NCBI GenBank assembly: GCA_027257055.1
Contig: JAPVLO010000405.1
Span: 868,001 to 932,000, forward strand
Source: Cephalopachus bancanus
Taxonomy: Eukaryota; Chordata; Mammalia; Primates; Tarsiidae
Reading direction: 5' to 3'
Length of the DNA: 64,000 nt
The translations under genes were made by a program, and so were the position numbers. Positions within the stretch are counted from its first letter, which is position 1; every line of letters begins with the position of its first letter. This document shows, in pieces, positions 1 through 11,945 of this stretch. Under the pieces are notes generated by a model that worked only from the letters and a program-made list of their open reading frames with translations, was not told where the DNA came from and did not search any database.

Positions 1-339
1 CACACGACAGCTAAGTACAATACCTGACCCCAGGATGGACCCAATACTGGATGGAACAATTATGCTATAATGAACATCATTAGCTCAACTGATAAAAGTG
101 GTGTTTATGCAGTAGATTAGAAAAGGTATTGTATTGTAAATGTAAGAAATTGACAATTGTACTGTAGTTATGTAACTATTTTTAGGAAATACACACTGAG
201 ATATTTAGAATAAGCAAGGGCCATGTTACGTGTAACTTAAATTCAAATGGTCCAGAAAAAAATTAAGCACATACCTATATTGCATTGGATTTGTGAAACA
301 GTATGTGTATAAAAATTACTTTTGAAACTTGTTCACATT

Positions 340-1010
340 TGCTTTATGGGTGGCCTAGTATGAGGCAAAGTTTTGTAAATCCTTCATATATGCTTATAAA
401 TAATATATATTCTACAGTTGTTGGATGTGTCTTGTAAATATCATTTATAACTGTTTTCTCAATTATATTGTTGGATTTCCCTATATACTTGCTGGTTTTT
501 TTTTTTTTGCTTTTATAATCTATCAATTATTGGAAGAGGCATTTTGAAATTTTCCTGATGGCAGAACATTATTCATTTATCTTGTAGTTCTGAAAATTTT
601 TGTTTGATGTAGTTGGGAGATTTGACACTAGGTACATGCAAATTTGCAATTGCTATCTACTCCAGATAAATTGAGTATTTTGTTATAATTTAATAACTAT
701 TTTTAGTTCCAGAAATGCTTTTTGCCTTGAGCTCTATTTTTTCTGGTATTAATGGAAGCTATACAACCTTAGTTTTGGTGTGTCTCTTGTGAACGACATA
801 AAGCTGTGTATGTCACCCAGACTGCCTTTGTTGGGAAAGTTAATTCACATATGCACAAATGATAAAAAATTTATATTCAATTGCTATTATTTGATGTTAA
901 TTCTACCATATATTTTTAACTTATGCCTGGTTTTTATGGTTTTGTGTTTCCTCCTCTTTTTTCCTTTCCTTTGAATTCAAATATATTCCCATCCATATTT
1001 CATTCTGTTG
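340..1010 (-). mobile_element. Old L1/HAL1-like fragment, endonuclease region
   Basis: Read on the minus strand, 526-344 encodes a decayed peptide (NDIYKTHPTTVEYILF ... LCLILGHP) that lines up with the end of the L1 ORF2 endonuclease domain, where the family has DxxRxLHPxTxEYTF and SKIDHILG. Bases 530-800 continue upstream through the usual endonuclease part of an antisense L1, with stops and indels throughout. It is a dead, ancient copy. I cannot separate an L1M family from the related HAL1. Confidence 0.6.
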
Positions 1011-1957
1011 TATTCTTTAAATAATTACTCTAAAATTTAATATATATTTAGTTTAGATGCTAGCTTCAGTAACTGTCTTTGCCCACTACTCAAATAGTAC
1101 AAAGGACCAAGTGCAAAGACCTGCTTTGCTAGCTAGTGTCCAAGGATGTGGGTACATTACTTATTGAGAACACCGGAATTGCCAAACTGATTTGAGGAGT
1201 TCCCAGTTCAGGTTCACTGCCAGAGTACAATGTCAAGGGGCTCAGGAGAGACTCAACTGATGCTTGAAGTCATTTACTAGGAATTTGATCTATGGCTGAA
1301 GGTTTTGTTCCCTGTTAAATGGTACACAGTATATTTATACATTTAAAGAATTGTTTCATTACTTCCAAGTAAATATGAAAGAAAGCTATGATCAAGATTT
1401 GAAAAAACGTTCTCAGAAAGAGTCAAAATATGTGAACAGTGGGGGTTTGGAAATGATGAGCAAGCGAGATCAGGAGGCACCACTAGGTGAGAGGCACACG
1501 GACTTGGGAACAGCCAGAGTAACACACACAAAAAACAGACTTCATTGACAGCACACTTTGCTTAAGTTTTCACAGAGAGCTTGAAACCAGAAACTTGGGG
1601 CAAAATAAACTTTTAAGAAGTGGTTAATGATTCTTGACTTAACACCAGCCCAGAAATTTCAGCAAATTGTTTTTTGCTGCTTTTGTAGATTCCAGTTGAA
1701 ATAAAACTATCACTGATGACAGGGAGATGTGGTTAGTAATTTCCTTAAGGTTAGCTCGTGGATTGCTCTTTTGTTAAGAAGTTCTGGAAATTGATGTAAG
1801 GGAAATGTCAAACTATATGCACAATTACAAAATAAAAGCAACTTCTATTAAGGACAAAAAAACAAAATAAATTGAAAATTGTTACCATAACATTTGCTAG
1901 AGCCTTTAAAGTACTTGGGCTTATCTTGGTCTATAAGGTAGAAGCCAATTAAAGATG
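1011..1957. other. No gene seen; apparently unique DNA
   Basis: AT-rich sequence with only short open frames (about 65 codons) on opposite strands around 1343-1548, no splice-framed coding pattern and no repeat family I recognise. The opposite-strand overlap and short length argue against coding. Confidence 0.5.
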
Positions 1958-2278
1958 ATTTTATTTTATTTATTTTATTTTTCTTAGAGACAGGGTCTCA
2001 CTCTGTCACTCAGGATGGAGTTTGATGGTGTGATCATACCTCAGTCTTGAACTCCTGGGTTCAAGAAATTCCCCTGCCTTGGTCTCCCTAGTAGCTGTGT
2101 CTGTAGGCTAAATGCCTGGCTAATTAAAACAAAACAAAATGTTTTTTTGCTTTTGTATTTTTTAAAGACAGGGTCCTGCTATGTTGCCCAGACTGTTCTC
2201 AACCTCCTTGAGCTTAAGTGAACCTCCTACCTTGCCCTAGGATTACAAACGTAAGCCACTTTGTCAGGCAAGGGGCAA
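1958..2278 (-). mobile_element. Old Alu (AluJ-like), minus strand
   Basis: Reverse-oriented Alu: a T-rich start, then GAGACAGGGTCTCACTCTGT (the A-tail-proximal end read in reverse), both arms joined by an A/T-rich linker near 2125-2165, and GCCTTGGTCTCCCTAGTAGC plus GGATTACAAACG motifs. It is heavily diverged, with CpGs decayed and small indels, and clearly older than the Alus at 39914 and 40404. Confidence 0.85.
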
Positions 2279-2858
2279 TCTTTTAAAAGAATGAGTAGGA
2301 GCCATTTTTGTAATGCATGCCATTGTGTCTTACACTTGCTTTCATTTTTACCTTAGAAAAATATTGAGTGAAAGAAATTTTGTATGACTAGAGACACCAT
2401 TTAAATTTCTAGTACAGTTTTCTATAAAATAGATTTCATAATTTAGAAAAAACAGGTTTTTATATAAAACTATTTTTGCTGCTTCTATTTTATCTAAAGA
2501 CAACTGGATTTTCTACGTTAAAGATACATTATGAAGTCTAATGTGCAGAATGTTTGTGACAATGGCCTGGGAAATGAAATTATTACTGTGGGACTATTGA
2601 GATTTTTCTTAGATCTGCCATTCTACCTCCGATATCTGTATTTAATAAGAAGAAATGAAGACATTTAAAAAAAATTTCTATGCTAGAACTTGACTATTTC
2701 ATTGAACTCTTGGGGATGATCACTTTTTACTTTAAAAAAAATCAAGTTTAATTTTATTGTGCTTCTACCTCGGCATGCAAAATTTCTGATTTAGAAAGTC
2801 ACATATGTTCTTCTCCACAATTTCTTGATTTCAGCTCTGTACCCCCAACAAAGAAAAA

Positions 2859-3024
2859 TGAAGGAAGGAAGAAAGGAAGGAAGGAAGGAAGGAAGGAAGG
2901 AAGGAAGGAAGGAAGGAAGGAAGGAAGGAAGGAGGGAGGGAGGGAGGGAGGGAGGGAGGGAGGGAAGGAAGGAAAGAGGGAAAGAAAGAGAGAAAGAGAA
3001 AAAGAAAGAAGGAAGAAAGAAAAC
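2859..3024 (+). repeat. GGAA/GGGA purine microsatellite
   Basis: About 17 GGAA units change to GGGA units near 2930-2964 and then to AAAG/GAAA units. The strand is pure purine, so both strands have long open frames (Arg/Glu/Gly/Lys one way, Ser/Phe/Leu/Pro the other) that are artefacts. Long GGAA tracts can bind ETS factors and mirror purine tracts can form triplex DNA; both are general knowledge, not shown here. Confidence 0.95.
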
Positions 3025-3099
3025 AGAAAAATTTGCCACAGGATTTAGGAGTTAGAAAGAAGAGACATTGATCAAGTTGTGGACTCTGACCACACCTTC

Positions 3100-4140
3100 T
3101 GAAAGGAATTTTGAGATGATTTCATCTAATTCCTCATTTCTCACTTGCTGTTTAGTTCAGGCTTTTATTAGTTTGAGTATAATGCGTCTCAGCATGGTCT
3201 TCTACATATTTATCCTGCGAAATGTTCACTGGGATCTTAAATTTGTAAATATGTTTATCAAAATTGAGAAATCCAGGACCATTAGTTGTTCAAATATAAT
3301 TTTTTGTCCATTCTATCTTATCTCTTATTATAGAACTCCAATTTGTTGTGCATTAAAGGTCTTGATATTGTCTATAATGGGTACATCAGGCTCTGTTCAT
3401 TTTTCTCTCTATTCTTTACATCAAATTATTTCTATTAATCTATCTTCTGAAGCACATGCTCTTTGCCCTGCAATCTCTAAATTGCTCCAGTGAGCATTTT
3501 ATTTCAAATATTGTATTTTTATTTCCAAGTTTTCATTTCTAAAGTATTGTTAAAAATCATTTTTCAGCCAGACTCAGTGGCTCAGCCTGTAATCCCACAC
3601 TTTGGGAGGCCCAGGTGAGTGAATTGCCTGAGCCTGCAGGTTCAAGACCAGCCTGGGCAACTTGGTGAGACCTCATCTCAACAATAAATCAAAAAAATTA
3701 GCCGGGCGTGGTAGCGTGCGCCTGTAGTTCCAACTACTTGGAAGGCTGAGGCGGAAGGATCTCCGGAGCCCAGCAGGTCGAGGCTGCGGTGGCCGGGAGT
3801 GTGCCACTGCACTCCAGTCTGGGCGATAGAGTGAGACTCCAACTCAAAAAAAAAAAATCATTTTTCTTTCATTGAAGTCATTTCCTATCTTTTGATTCAT
3901 CAAGCCAATTTCTTACATGCCTGAAAATGGTTATAATAACTACTTTAAAATTCTGTCCTGCTAATTTCAACATATGGTTTATTTCAAATTTTCATTTTCT
4001 CATGAGACTGTATGCCATTTTATTGATTTATCAACTGTCATATGATTTTGAATTATATATTGGACATTATGACAACTAAGTTGTGAAGGCACTGGATGCT
4101 ATTATTTTTGTAACACGTATTTCTTTGTTTTAGCAGGTAA
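3100..4140 (-). mobile_element. Ancient antisense L1M-like remnant split by an Alu
   Basis: 3300-3551 resembles an antisense old L1 ORF1 stretch (TATAGAACTCCAATTTG ... GGCTCTGTTCATTTTTCTC). The text resumes after the Alu's second target-site copy at 3867, with material of similar character to about 4140. No frame survives. Family assignment is uncertain; the right half could be a different ancient LINE. Confidence 0.4.
3566..3852 (+). mobile_element. Alu, lineage-specific type, with perfect TSD
   Basis: Dimeric Alu with the features shared by the younger Alus here: ACTTGGTGAGACCTCATCTC, ACAATAAATC, GGAGCCCAGCAGGTCGAGG and GGTGGCCGGGAGTGTGCC. A pol III B-box-like GGTTCAAGACC lies near 3640. 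It is flanked by a perfect 14-bp direct repeat AAAAATCATTTTTC at 3552-3565 and 3853-3866, so the insertion boundaries are certain. The A-tail merges into the right repeat. Confidence 0.95.
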
Positions 4141-4729
4141 TTATATTGATTACACTTTACAAATTCTGCCTCTTGGGTAGCAGCTCAGATATGAGTTCAG
4201 ATTTGTCATTAGCTGGGTGGCTTTGAGTTTCTTCTGGACATTTGAGGTCTGGAATCAGCCACAGATGAAGGTAGAATGAATTTGGTGACCCCCCTGCTGG
4301 CTGTTTTGGGATTATTCTATTCTCCAGTGCTCATGTTTCCCTGTATTTATTTTTCTGGAACCTTTGGGAAGTATGACTATGTTCTCTCACCAGTGTCCGC
4401 ATACCATGCTGAACAAAAGAACAAAACAAAACCTTAAACTGTGAAAGCAGAACATGCAACTCTTCACACCAGACTCTTCTATGCTTCGTTTAACTCCACT
4501 GTGTCATCAGGTCGGTATCTTTTTAAAATGTCCATGATTTATAATTGTTATATAGAGAAAGAGTTTTCTAGGAAGATCTTATTTATTACCAGAAGTGGAA
4601 CTTGCAAAAGTTTTAATATGACCTGTTGGTTTTTTTTTGCTTGTGCTTTAAAATTACTTTGTAACTTCTATTTTGATTTTGTTTTACCTAAATTATTTAT
4701 AATAAAATTTAACCCCTTTTAAATTAATG
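4141..4729. other. No gene or recognised repeat
   Basis: AT-rich non-coding sequence. The longest frame (4441-4722, 93 codons) has biased, low-complexity composition and no recognisable domain. I see nothing else that I can name. Confidence 0.45.
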
Positions 4730-4885
4730 AATTTTTTTATCCTTGCACCTTTTTGTTAATTTTTAGTTTATTGTTGTGTTGTCAGAGAATATATTATGTA
4801 CTATTTTACTTTTTAGAGCTTGTCTATGTATTCTCTGCGGTAAAGTATCAGGTCAAATGCTCACCTGGAAAATAGGTTAACTTTT

Positions 4886-4935
<50 letters not shown>

Positions 4936-4936
4936 A
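4886..4936. repeat. (TG)(TA)n(CA)n microsatellite
   Basis: A TGTGTGTA run passes into about 15 TA units and then a CA run. The tract is itself a self-complementary palindrome and directly abuts the left arm of the inverted repeat at 4938. Confidence 0.9.
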
Positions 4937-4937
4937 A

Positions 4938-5119
4938 AATATTACATAAAAGAGAAATATTAACATCTGTCAGAAAAAGAAAAATCGTGTACCATTTATG
5001 TATATATATACATATATATATAATTATTTATTTTATTTGTCTCTCAAAATTCTTCTATTTTGGTATAGGATTTTTCTTTTTCTGACAGAGATGTTAATAT
5101 TTCTCTTTTATGTAATATT
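4938..5119. repeat. Inverted repeat, 49/51-bp arms, 82-bp spacer
   Basis: The left arm 4938-4986 and the right arm 5069-5119 are reverse complements over their whole length, except for two extra bases (AG within GACAGAGATG) in the right arm. The spacer is TA-rich. The near identity inside an otherwise heavily decayed L1-like background shows that the arm was copied in inverted orientation recently compared with its surroundings. Confidence 0.9.
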
Positions 5120-5620
5120 TCTGTGGATTTCTCTTGTATTGCCCTATATTTTTCTCTTTAAGTAATATCACTGATATATTATTTGTTGTATACATTTATC
5201 ACAGATATCAGTGTTCTTGATTTTAAGGTAATTTTTTTTGCTATAAAATGTCCTTTATTGTTTCATCTCTGTATTTACCTTTAATTCAACAGTTTCATAT
5301 ATCAAAATTATTACTTGAGCTATCTTCTTGCTGCATTTTCTCAGTATTATTTTCTCTACCTTCTTTGATTAAGTCATTTTCAACATATTTTATACATGTC
5401 ACAGTTTGATTTTTTTCTTTACTCAACCTGATAATTATATTTAAGTAGTTGGATTTTTCCACTTATGTTTATTTCAACATATTTTTATTTTATATTGGTT
5501 TTTAATTGTTTTTGCTCTTTTCCATCACATTAACATTATGTTTAGCTCCTTTTTGTGATTCAAAGCACTTATATACCCTTTTTAAATGAGATAGAGTCTA
5601 CTGTTTGCCAATTCCTCATC

Positions 5621-6849
5621 TATATTACGATTTTATTCAGGATATCAATGTACTCAGTTAAGGGAGTACATTTTCAGTTAACTATGCAAATTTATATGAC
5701 TGTATAACTGAATACAGCTGAGGAAGTGTAAATATAAATGTAGTACAGAATTTTGGAAAAATAGAGATTCCTTTTTTCTCATAAAAAAAGAAGAAGACAT
5801 ATACCATTTCAGTCATTTTTTTTTTTTGGTCACCTGAAATGTGAATACAATGAATAGAGCTTGGGAAGGCTTTTTGCATCAGGGGATAACATAAAAAGAT
5901 GGCAGAGCATCAAAGTAGAAGGAAACTTTTCTTGACACTAAGCAACTCTAATTCAGCCCCTGAAAAAAATCTAGATTTTATTTTCCACTGAAGAAAGATA
6001 AATACCATTTTCTTTTAACTTTTGTTATTTAAGATTTGTCTACTTTGTGTAGTGCAACAAAACAAAAACCAGTCAGTAACTATTTTCCCCTTATAAAATT
6101 TATACTTGGCCCTCTAGTCTTTACCAAATTTAGTAATAAAAGAATATATAGTGACCCCTGAAAAGGAAAGATGAATAAATTGCCTGCCTCACAGATTAGT
6201 TCTGTCTCATGATCTAGAATTAATTAATACTTTGTTAAGAATTTCTAAGGATAAGCAAATATTTCTTTGTGTATATCTTTATGTTAATAAAGTTTTTTTT
6301 TTTTACATTGTGGAGCTTATCCTTTAAGATTTATCACATTTTTATTAAATTGTATAAGTTTAATCATTGATAGCCCTCTCTAGAAGATGCTGCAAGTTGT
6401 CTGTATGACATTTATTTCCTGTTAATGTACTCAACTAAATAATTTCCCTGCCTTCTTTGTAATTAGGCTGGACATATGATTCAGTTATGTCCATCTATAC
6501 ATAATTGGAAATGCCTAGGAAAGTATTTCATTTCTTATGTATAGGCTTTGCCCTTTCCTGAAATGAGGACATGTTGGCTCAGGATGACTCTGGACTGAGC
6601 ACAGAGTCTTACAGAATTGTGAAGGAAAGGCCAAAGGAATGATTGGAATTTTAGATATTTTTGTGTAGCTAACCAAAGCCAGCAACCACTTACTCTGGAT
6701 TTCTTTTTTTATGAGAAAAAAGGAATCTCTATTTTACCTTCCATAGGATGTAATCATATAATTTACATATATTTATAAAATTTTTTTCAAAAAACAGTAC
6801 ATATCTTCTAGGCTATTCAGTTGGCTAATATTAATTTCTTATGGGCTTT
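5621..6849. other. Unique AT-rich DNA bounded by an inverted repeat
   Basis: No recognised element or coding exon. It contains the two arms of a 35-bp perfect inverted repeat (5758-5792 and 6701-6735) with about 0.9 kb between them that I cannot assign to a family. Open frames are short and low in complexity. Confidence 0.5.
5758..6735. repeat. Perfect 35-bp inverted repeat, about 0.9 kb apart
   Basis: 5758-5792 (AAAATAGAGATTCC ... CATAAAAAAAGAA) equals the exact reverse complement of 6701-6735. Homology stops sharply at both ends. No known transposon termini or target-site duplication are apparent outside the arms. Confidence 0.9.
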
Positions 6850-7686
6850 CTTTTTTAGATTACGTCAGCTGTAATGGCTTCTTTTTCATTTGATTTGTGA
6901 TTTTATTTATTTGAATCTTCTGTCTTAGTCTTGCTATGGGTTTGTCAATTTATCTTTTCAAAAAAGCAACTTGGTGTAACTGATTTTGCTGTTAGTTTAT
7001 ATTCTCTATTTTATTTATTTCTGCTCTGCTCTTTATTATTTCCTTCTTCCTGCTAACTTTGGGCTTAGTTTGTTTTCTTTTTCTGACTCCTTGAAGTGTA
7101 GAGTTGTGGGATTTGGTTGAGATTTTTCTGCATCTTTCATTTGTCTCAAGGTGTTTACTAATTTCATTTTGGATTTTCTTTTTGTCCTGATGGTTGTTCA
7201 AGGGCATGTTATTTTATTTCCACATATTTATGACTTTTCCAGTTTTCCTTCCACTGTGAAATTCCAGACTTACTCTATTGTGGTCAGAAAAGTATACCTG
7301 GTACAATTTTAGTTTTCTTAAATGTGTTAAGTCTTATTTTGTGATATAAAGTGATCTATCCTGGAGTGAATTCTGTGTGCACTTGAGAAAAATGTGTATT
7401 CTGCTGCTGTTGTATAAAATGTTCTGTATTATGTCTATGAGGTCCACCTAGTCTGTAGTGTTGTTCAAGTCCTCTGCTTTCCTATTAATCTCCTAAGTTT
7501 TTATTTACTATTGAAAGCTGGGTATTGAAGTCATCTCCTATTGTTGCATTATTATCTATTGCTTGCTTCAGTTCTAGAAATGTTTGCTTCATATATTTAA
7601 ATGCTCTGATTATACATACATACATATATATGGTGAATTAATTATTTTATCATTGCATAGTTTCTTCCTTGTCTCTTTTGACAGTT

Positions 7687-7917
7687 GCTGTGAAGTCCAT
7701 ATGTTTGTCCTTCTTTATGGCTGCATAATATTCCATTGTGTATATGTACCACATTTTTTTTAACCAGTCCAGCTTCAATGGGCAGCATGGTTGGTTCCGT
7801 GTTTTTGCTATTGTGAATAGAGTTGCAACAAACGTGTGTGCAGGTATCTTTTTTGTGAATGATTTGAGTTTTTGCATGTGTATTCCCAGTAGGGGGATTG
7901 CTGGGTCATATGGAAGG
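7687..7917 (-). mobile_element. L1 ORF2 fragment lacking 3' UTR and poly(A), with 13-bp TSD
   Basis: This 231-bp insert carries only the C-terminal part of ORF2 on the minus strand (peptide [13 protein letters not shown] ... MWYIYTMEYYAAIKKDKHMD). It starts at the [11 protein letters not shown] motif and stops inside ORF2 at the DFTAT stretch, with no 3' UTR and no A-tail. It is flanked by perfect direct repeats TCTTTTGACAGTT at 7674-7686 and 7918-7930, and the outer L1 text resumes on either side. The exact duplication shows a real insertion event rather than a deletion remnant. Confidence 0.85.
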
Positions 7918-8151
7918 TCTTTTGACAGTTCTTGACTTAAAGTCTTGTTTGTCTGAATCAAGTATAACCACCCCTGCTCTCTTTTAGTTTTCATGGAACA
8001 ATTTTTCTATCCCTTCACTTTCAGCCTATGTGTACCCTTAAATCTAAAGTGAGTTTTTTTAGAAAACTTATACTTTGATCTTGTTATTTTAGTCATTCAG
8101 CTACTTTTGATTGGGGAGCTTATTTTGTTAACATTTAAAGTAGTTATTGAA

Positions 8152-11100
8152 TATACAGAGCTTTCATTTATTCTTAAGTATCTTTTCTTTTTGATGCTAT
8201 CATAAACTGGATTTTTTTCTTGATTTCTTTTTTCAGATTTAGTGTACAGAGATGTGACTTTTGTGTTAATTTTGAATACTGCTACTTTACTAAATTTTTC
8301 TATTAGTTTGTGTATGTGTATGTGTGTAATCTTTAGAGTTTTTTTATACACAGGATCATGTCATTTGCAAATAATTAATGTTTTACTTCTTATTTTCCTA
8401 TTAGAATGCCTCTTATTTATTTTCCTTATCTGATTGCTCTTGCTAGAGCTTCCAGTACTATTATATGTTATAGAAATGGTGTTAAGGCTTTCTTGTCTTT
8501 TACCAGCTCTCAGTAGAAAAGCATTACTTTTTCTCTCATTAATTATTGATATTAGCTGTCGGATTTTTATAAGTGACCTCCATTTATGTTGAGAAAGTTT
8601 CCTCTATAGCTATTTTTTGAGAGTTTTTATTCTGAAAGGTTGTTAATCTCTGTTAGATGATTTTTATACCCCATTGAGGCGATCATTTAAAAAAAATCTT
8701 TCATTCTCTTAGTATGGTATATATCACTTTGATTTGTGTATGTTAAACCAAACTTGTACCTCAGAGATAAATCCCACTTGGTCATGTTGTATAATCTTTT
8801 CGATGTGTTGTTAAACTTGGTTTGATAGCATTTTGTTGAGGATTTATGGATCTATGTTCTTCAGACATATTGTCCTGTAGTTTTATTTTCTTGTGGTGTC
8901 TTTGTCTGACTTTGGTATCAGATGATGCTGGTCTCATAAAATGAGTTTGGAAGTATTCCTTCTTCTTATATTCTTTGAAAGAGGTTAAGAAATACTGGTA
9001 CTAATTTTTCTGTAAATATCTGGTATAAATCAACCATATGGCCATTAAGCCTGGGATTTCCTTTGTTGGGAAGCTTTTGTTTACTACTTAAATCACTTTA
9101 TTTATTATTGATCTGCTCAGGCTTTCTATTTTTTCTTGATTTGGTCTTGGTAGGTTACATGTGCATAGGAATGTATCCACTTTCTCTAAGTTATTCAATT
9201 TGTTGACATATAATTGTTAGTATTAGTCTTTTATAGCCCTTTTATTTTTGTGATATCAGTTTAATGTCTCCTCTTTCATTTATAATTTTGTTTATTTGAA
9301 TCTTCTTTCTTTATTATTAGTCTAGCGAAGGTATGTCAATTTTGTTTACCTTTTTCCAAAAAATAAACTTTTAATTGTGTTGAGTTTTTTGATTCTCTAT
9401 GTTATTTACTTCTGCTCTTTATTATTTTCTTCCTTCTACTAACTTGAAAATTAGCTTTTTCTTATTTTTCTAGATCCTTGATATATAAGGTTCTGTAAAC
9501 TATAAAAATACTGATAAAAAATAGAAGACGTAAGTGGAAAAACATAGTATGCTTATGAGTTGAAACAATTAATATTTTTTAAATGTTCATGGTACACAAA
9601 GTAATATGCAGATTTAATGTAAATCCAATGACATTCATTGAAATAGAAAAAAAATCCTGAAATGTGTATGTAACTGAGAAGACCACAAATGGCTAAAGTA
9701 ATCTTAAGGAAAAAAAAAAAAAAAAAACACTGGTGGCATCACGCTTCTTGATTTCAAATTATATTACAAAGCTATAGTCATAATAAAACAGCATAGTATT
9801 GACATAAAAATGGAGTTGACCAGTGAAACAGAATAGAGAGCCTAGAAATAAACTACATATATGGCCAAATTATCTTTGACAAGGGTGTCAAAAAATACAA
9901 AATGGGGAAAAAATAGTTTTTTCAGTAAATGGTGTTAGGAAAACTGAATATCCATGTGCAAAATAATAAATCTGGACCTTTCTTCTATATCATACACACA
10001 AATCAAGTCAACATGGGTTAAAGACTTAAATGTAAGATGTGAAACCATAAAATTTATAGAAAAGTAGTGGAAAACCTCTTTGATATTGGTCTTAGCAATG
10101 ACATTTTGGATATAAAATCAAAAGCTCAAGTAACAAAAGCATTGATAAACAAGTGTGACCACATCAAATAAGAACACTTCTGCACAGAAAAGAAAACAAC
10201 AAAGTGGAAAGGCAACATATGAAATGGAAGAAAATATTTGCAAATTTTATATCTGATAAGAGGTTAACATCTAAAATATACAAAGAACTCATATAACTCA
10301 CTAGCAAAAATATACCTAAATAACTTGATTTAAAAATAATCAAAGGACCTGAACAGATATTTCTCCAAAGAAATATACAGATTGTCAACAGGTATATGAG
10401 AAGGTGCTCAATATCACTAATCATTGGGAAATTCAAACTGAAATGACAAGGAGATATTGCCTCACACTTGATTAAAAATATAATATCAAAAATACAAGAG
10501 TTAAGTTTTGAGAGATTGTGAAGAAATGGGAACACTTGTGCACTATCAATGGAAATATAGATGGGTTCATGCTGCTGAGGATGCAGAGAAGAGGAAATCG
10601 TTCTGTTCTACACTGCTGTTGGGGATGCGAACTAGTTCAACCTCTATGGAAAACAATGTGATGATTTCTAGAGAACTAGAAGTCAACTGTCCATATGATC
10701 CAGCAATCCCCCTACTGGGAATATACCTGGAAGAACTCAAATCATCCTACCAAAAAGATAACTACACAAATGTTCATAGCAGCATTATTTGCAATAGCAA
10801 AAACCAACTTTGCTGTCCATTGAAACCGGACTGAATAAAAAATGTGGTCCAAATACACAATGGAATATTATGCTGCCGTAAAGAAGGACAAACTTATGGA
10901 CTTCACAGCAACTTAGAGGGATTTAGAGTCTATAATACTCAGTGATCTATCACAGGAGAAAAGAACTAAGTACCACATGTTCTCACTCATAAGCAAACCC
11001 TGAACATTTACCATATTACTATAAAAAAGAGATTGGCAGTAAGGGGACACCTCTGGGGGAGGGGGTGGGCTCATAACATCAATAAGCATACCGGATCTTG

Positions 11101-11945
11101 AACCAGGCAAAGTGGGGACCAAAGGGAGGTCCAAAATTACCTTATTATGACCACTTAAGATTACAATTAAAAAAATTTTAAAACTTTATGGATGCTCTTC
11201 AAAAAATTAAAAATAGTACTACCACATGACCTACCTATTCCTCTGTTGATGGTATACTCAAAAGAAATAAAATCAGCACTTTGTTGAGATATCTGTGTTC
11301 TCATTTTCATTGCAGTATTATTCACAATAGCCAAGATCTAGAAACAAGCTAAGTGTCCATCAATGGGTGAATGGATAAAAAAGTAATATATATATAAAGT
11401 TATACATATAATGTGTATTATATGTATATACATATATATATTCCATTATATATTAGAAATGAAATCTTTTTCAGCTTTAAAAAAGAATGAAATTCTGTTG
11501 TTTTTGCCAACATGAATGAACCTGGAGGACGTTATGTTAAGTAAAATAATGTAGGCATAGGAAAAAAATACCACATGCTCTTACTTAAAACATCAAACAC
11601 ATATTAATAGAGAATAAAATGATGCTCGCTAGAAAAAGGGATGGGAAGAACATAAGTGAATTTAGCTCAAAGCATAAAATTTTTCATTTATGTGGGATAA
11701 TTAAGTCTAGAGATATAAAGCACAGTATGAAGACAATGGTTAATATTGTATTGTATAAGAAAAATTTGCTAAGTGGAAAGATTTTAAGTGTTCTTACCAG
11801 ATACCAAAAAAGTTAACTATGTAAGATGATGCAAATGTTCATGTGTTTGGCTACAGTAATCAATTCACTATGTATATGCATATGAAAACATCACATTGTG
11901 TACTTTAAATATGTACAATATAAATAATTAAATAAAATAAACAAA
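8152..11945 (+). mobile_element. 5'-inverted old L1 with nested younger L1
   Basis: 8152-9485 is L1 ORF2 (thumb back to the RT N-terminal part) on the minus strand; 9490-11945 is the rest of ORF2 and the 3' end on the plus strand. The two halves meet at the same point of the parent: the left end of the inverted half reads, in reverse, into CTGTATA, and the sense half begins TCTGTAAACTATAAAAATAC. The insertion is flanked by TTATTGAA at 8144-8151 and 11946-11953. The 3' end has the tail ACTTTAAATATGTACAATAT ... AATAAAATAA of an old L1. This is the signature of twin priming. Confidence 0.75.
10575..11170 (+). mobile_element. Younger 5'-truncated L1 nested in the previous one
   Basis: From about 10575 (GATGCAGAGAAGAGG) a better-preserved L1 C-terminal ORF2 ([38 protein letters not shown]) runs into a 3' UTR with a G-rich tract at 11053-11069 and the ATAAGCATACCGGATCTTG motif, then an A-rich end. 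The surrounding older L1 resumes at about 11176 (TATGGATGCTCTTCAAAAAATT) just where it left off. The exact left edge is uncertain by some tens of bases. Confidence 0.65.

Larger units (their letters stand above)
4730..5620 (-). mobile_element. Old L1/HAL1-like fragment, minus strand
   Basis: 4775-4870 (GTTGTCAGAGAATATATTATG ... GTAAAGTATCAGGTCAAATG) resembles the antisense L1/HAL1 text around the end of the endonuclease domain. 5235-5400 (GCTATAAAATGTCCTTTATTG ...) resembles the text normally a few hundred bases further on in such elements. The middle is filled with a TA/CA tract and one arm of an inverted repeat, so the element has been rearranged locally. Confidence 0.45.

Noticed and set aside
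2791..3055. Open frames on both strands through the GGAA tract
   Set aside because: A stop-free purine microsatellite; the Arg/Glu/Gly/Lys and Ser/Phe/Leu/Pro repeats are by-products of the repeat unit.
3068..3493. 141-codon plus-strand frame
   Set aside because: Overlaps an antisense old L1-like remnant; composition is that of reversed L1 text and there is no domain.
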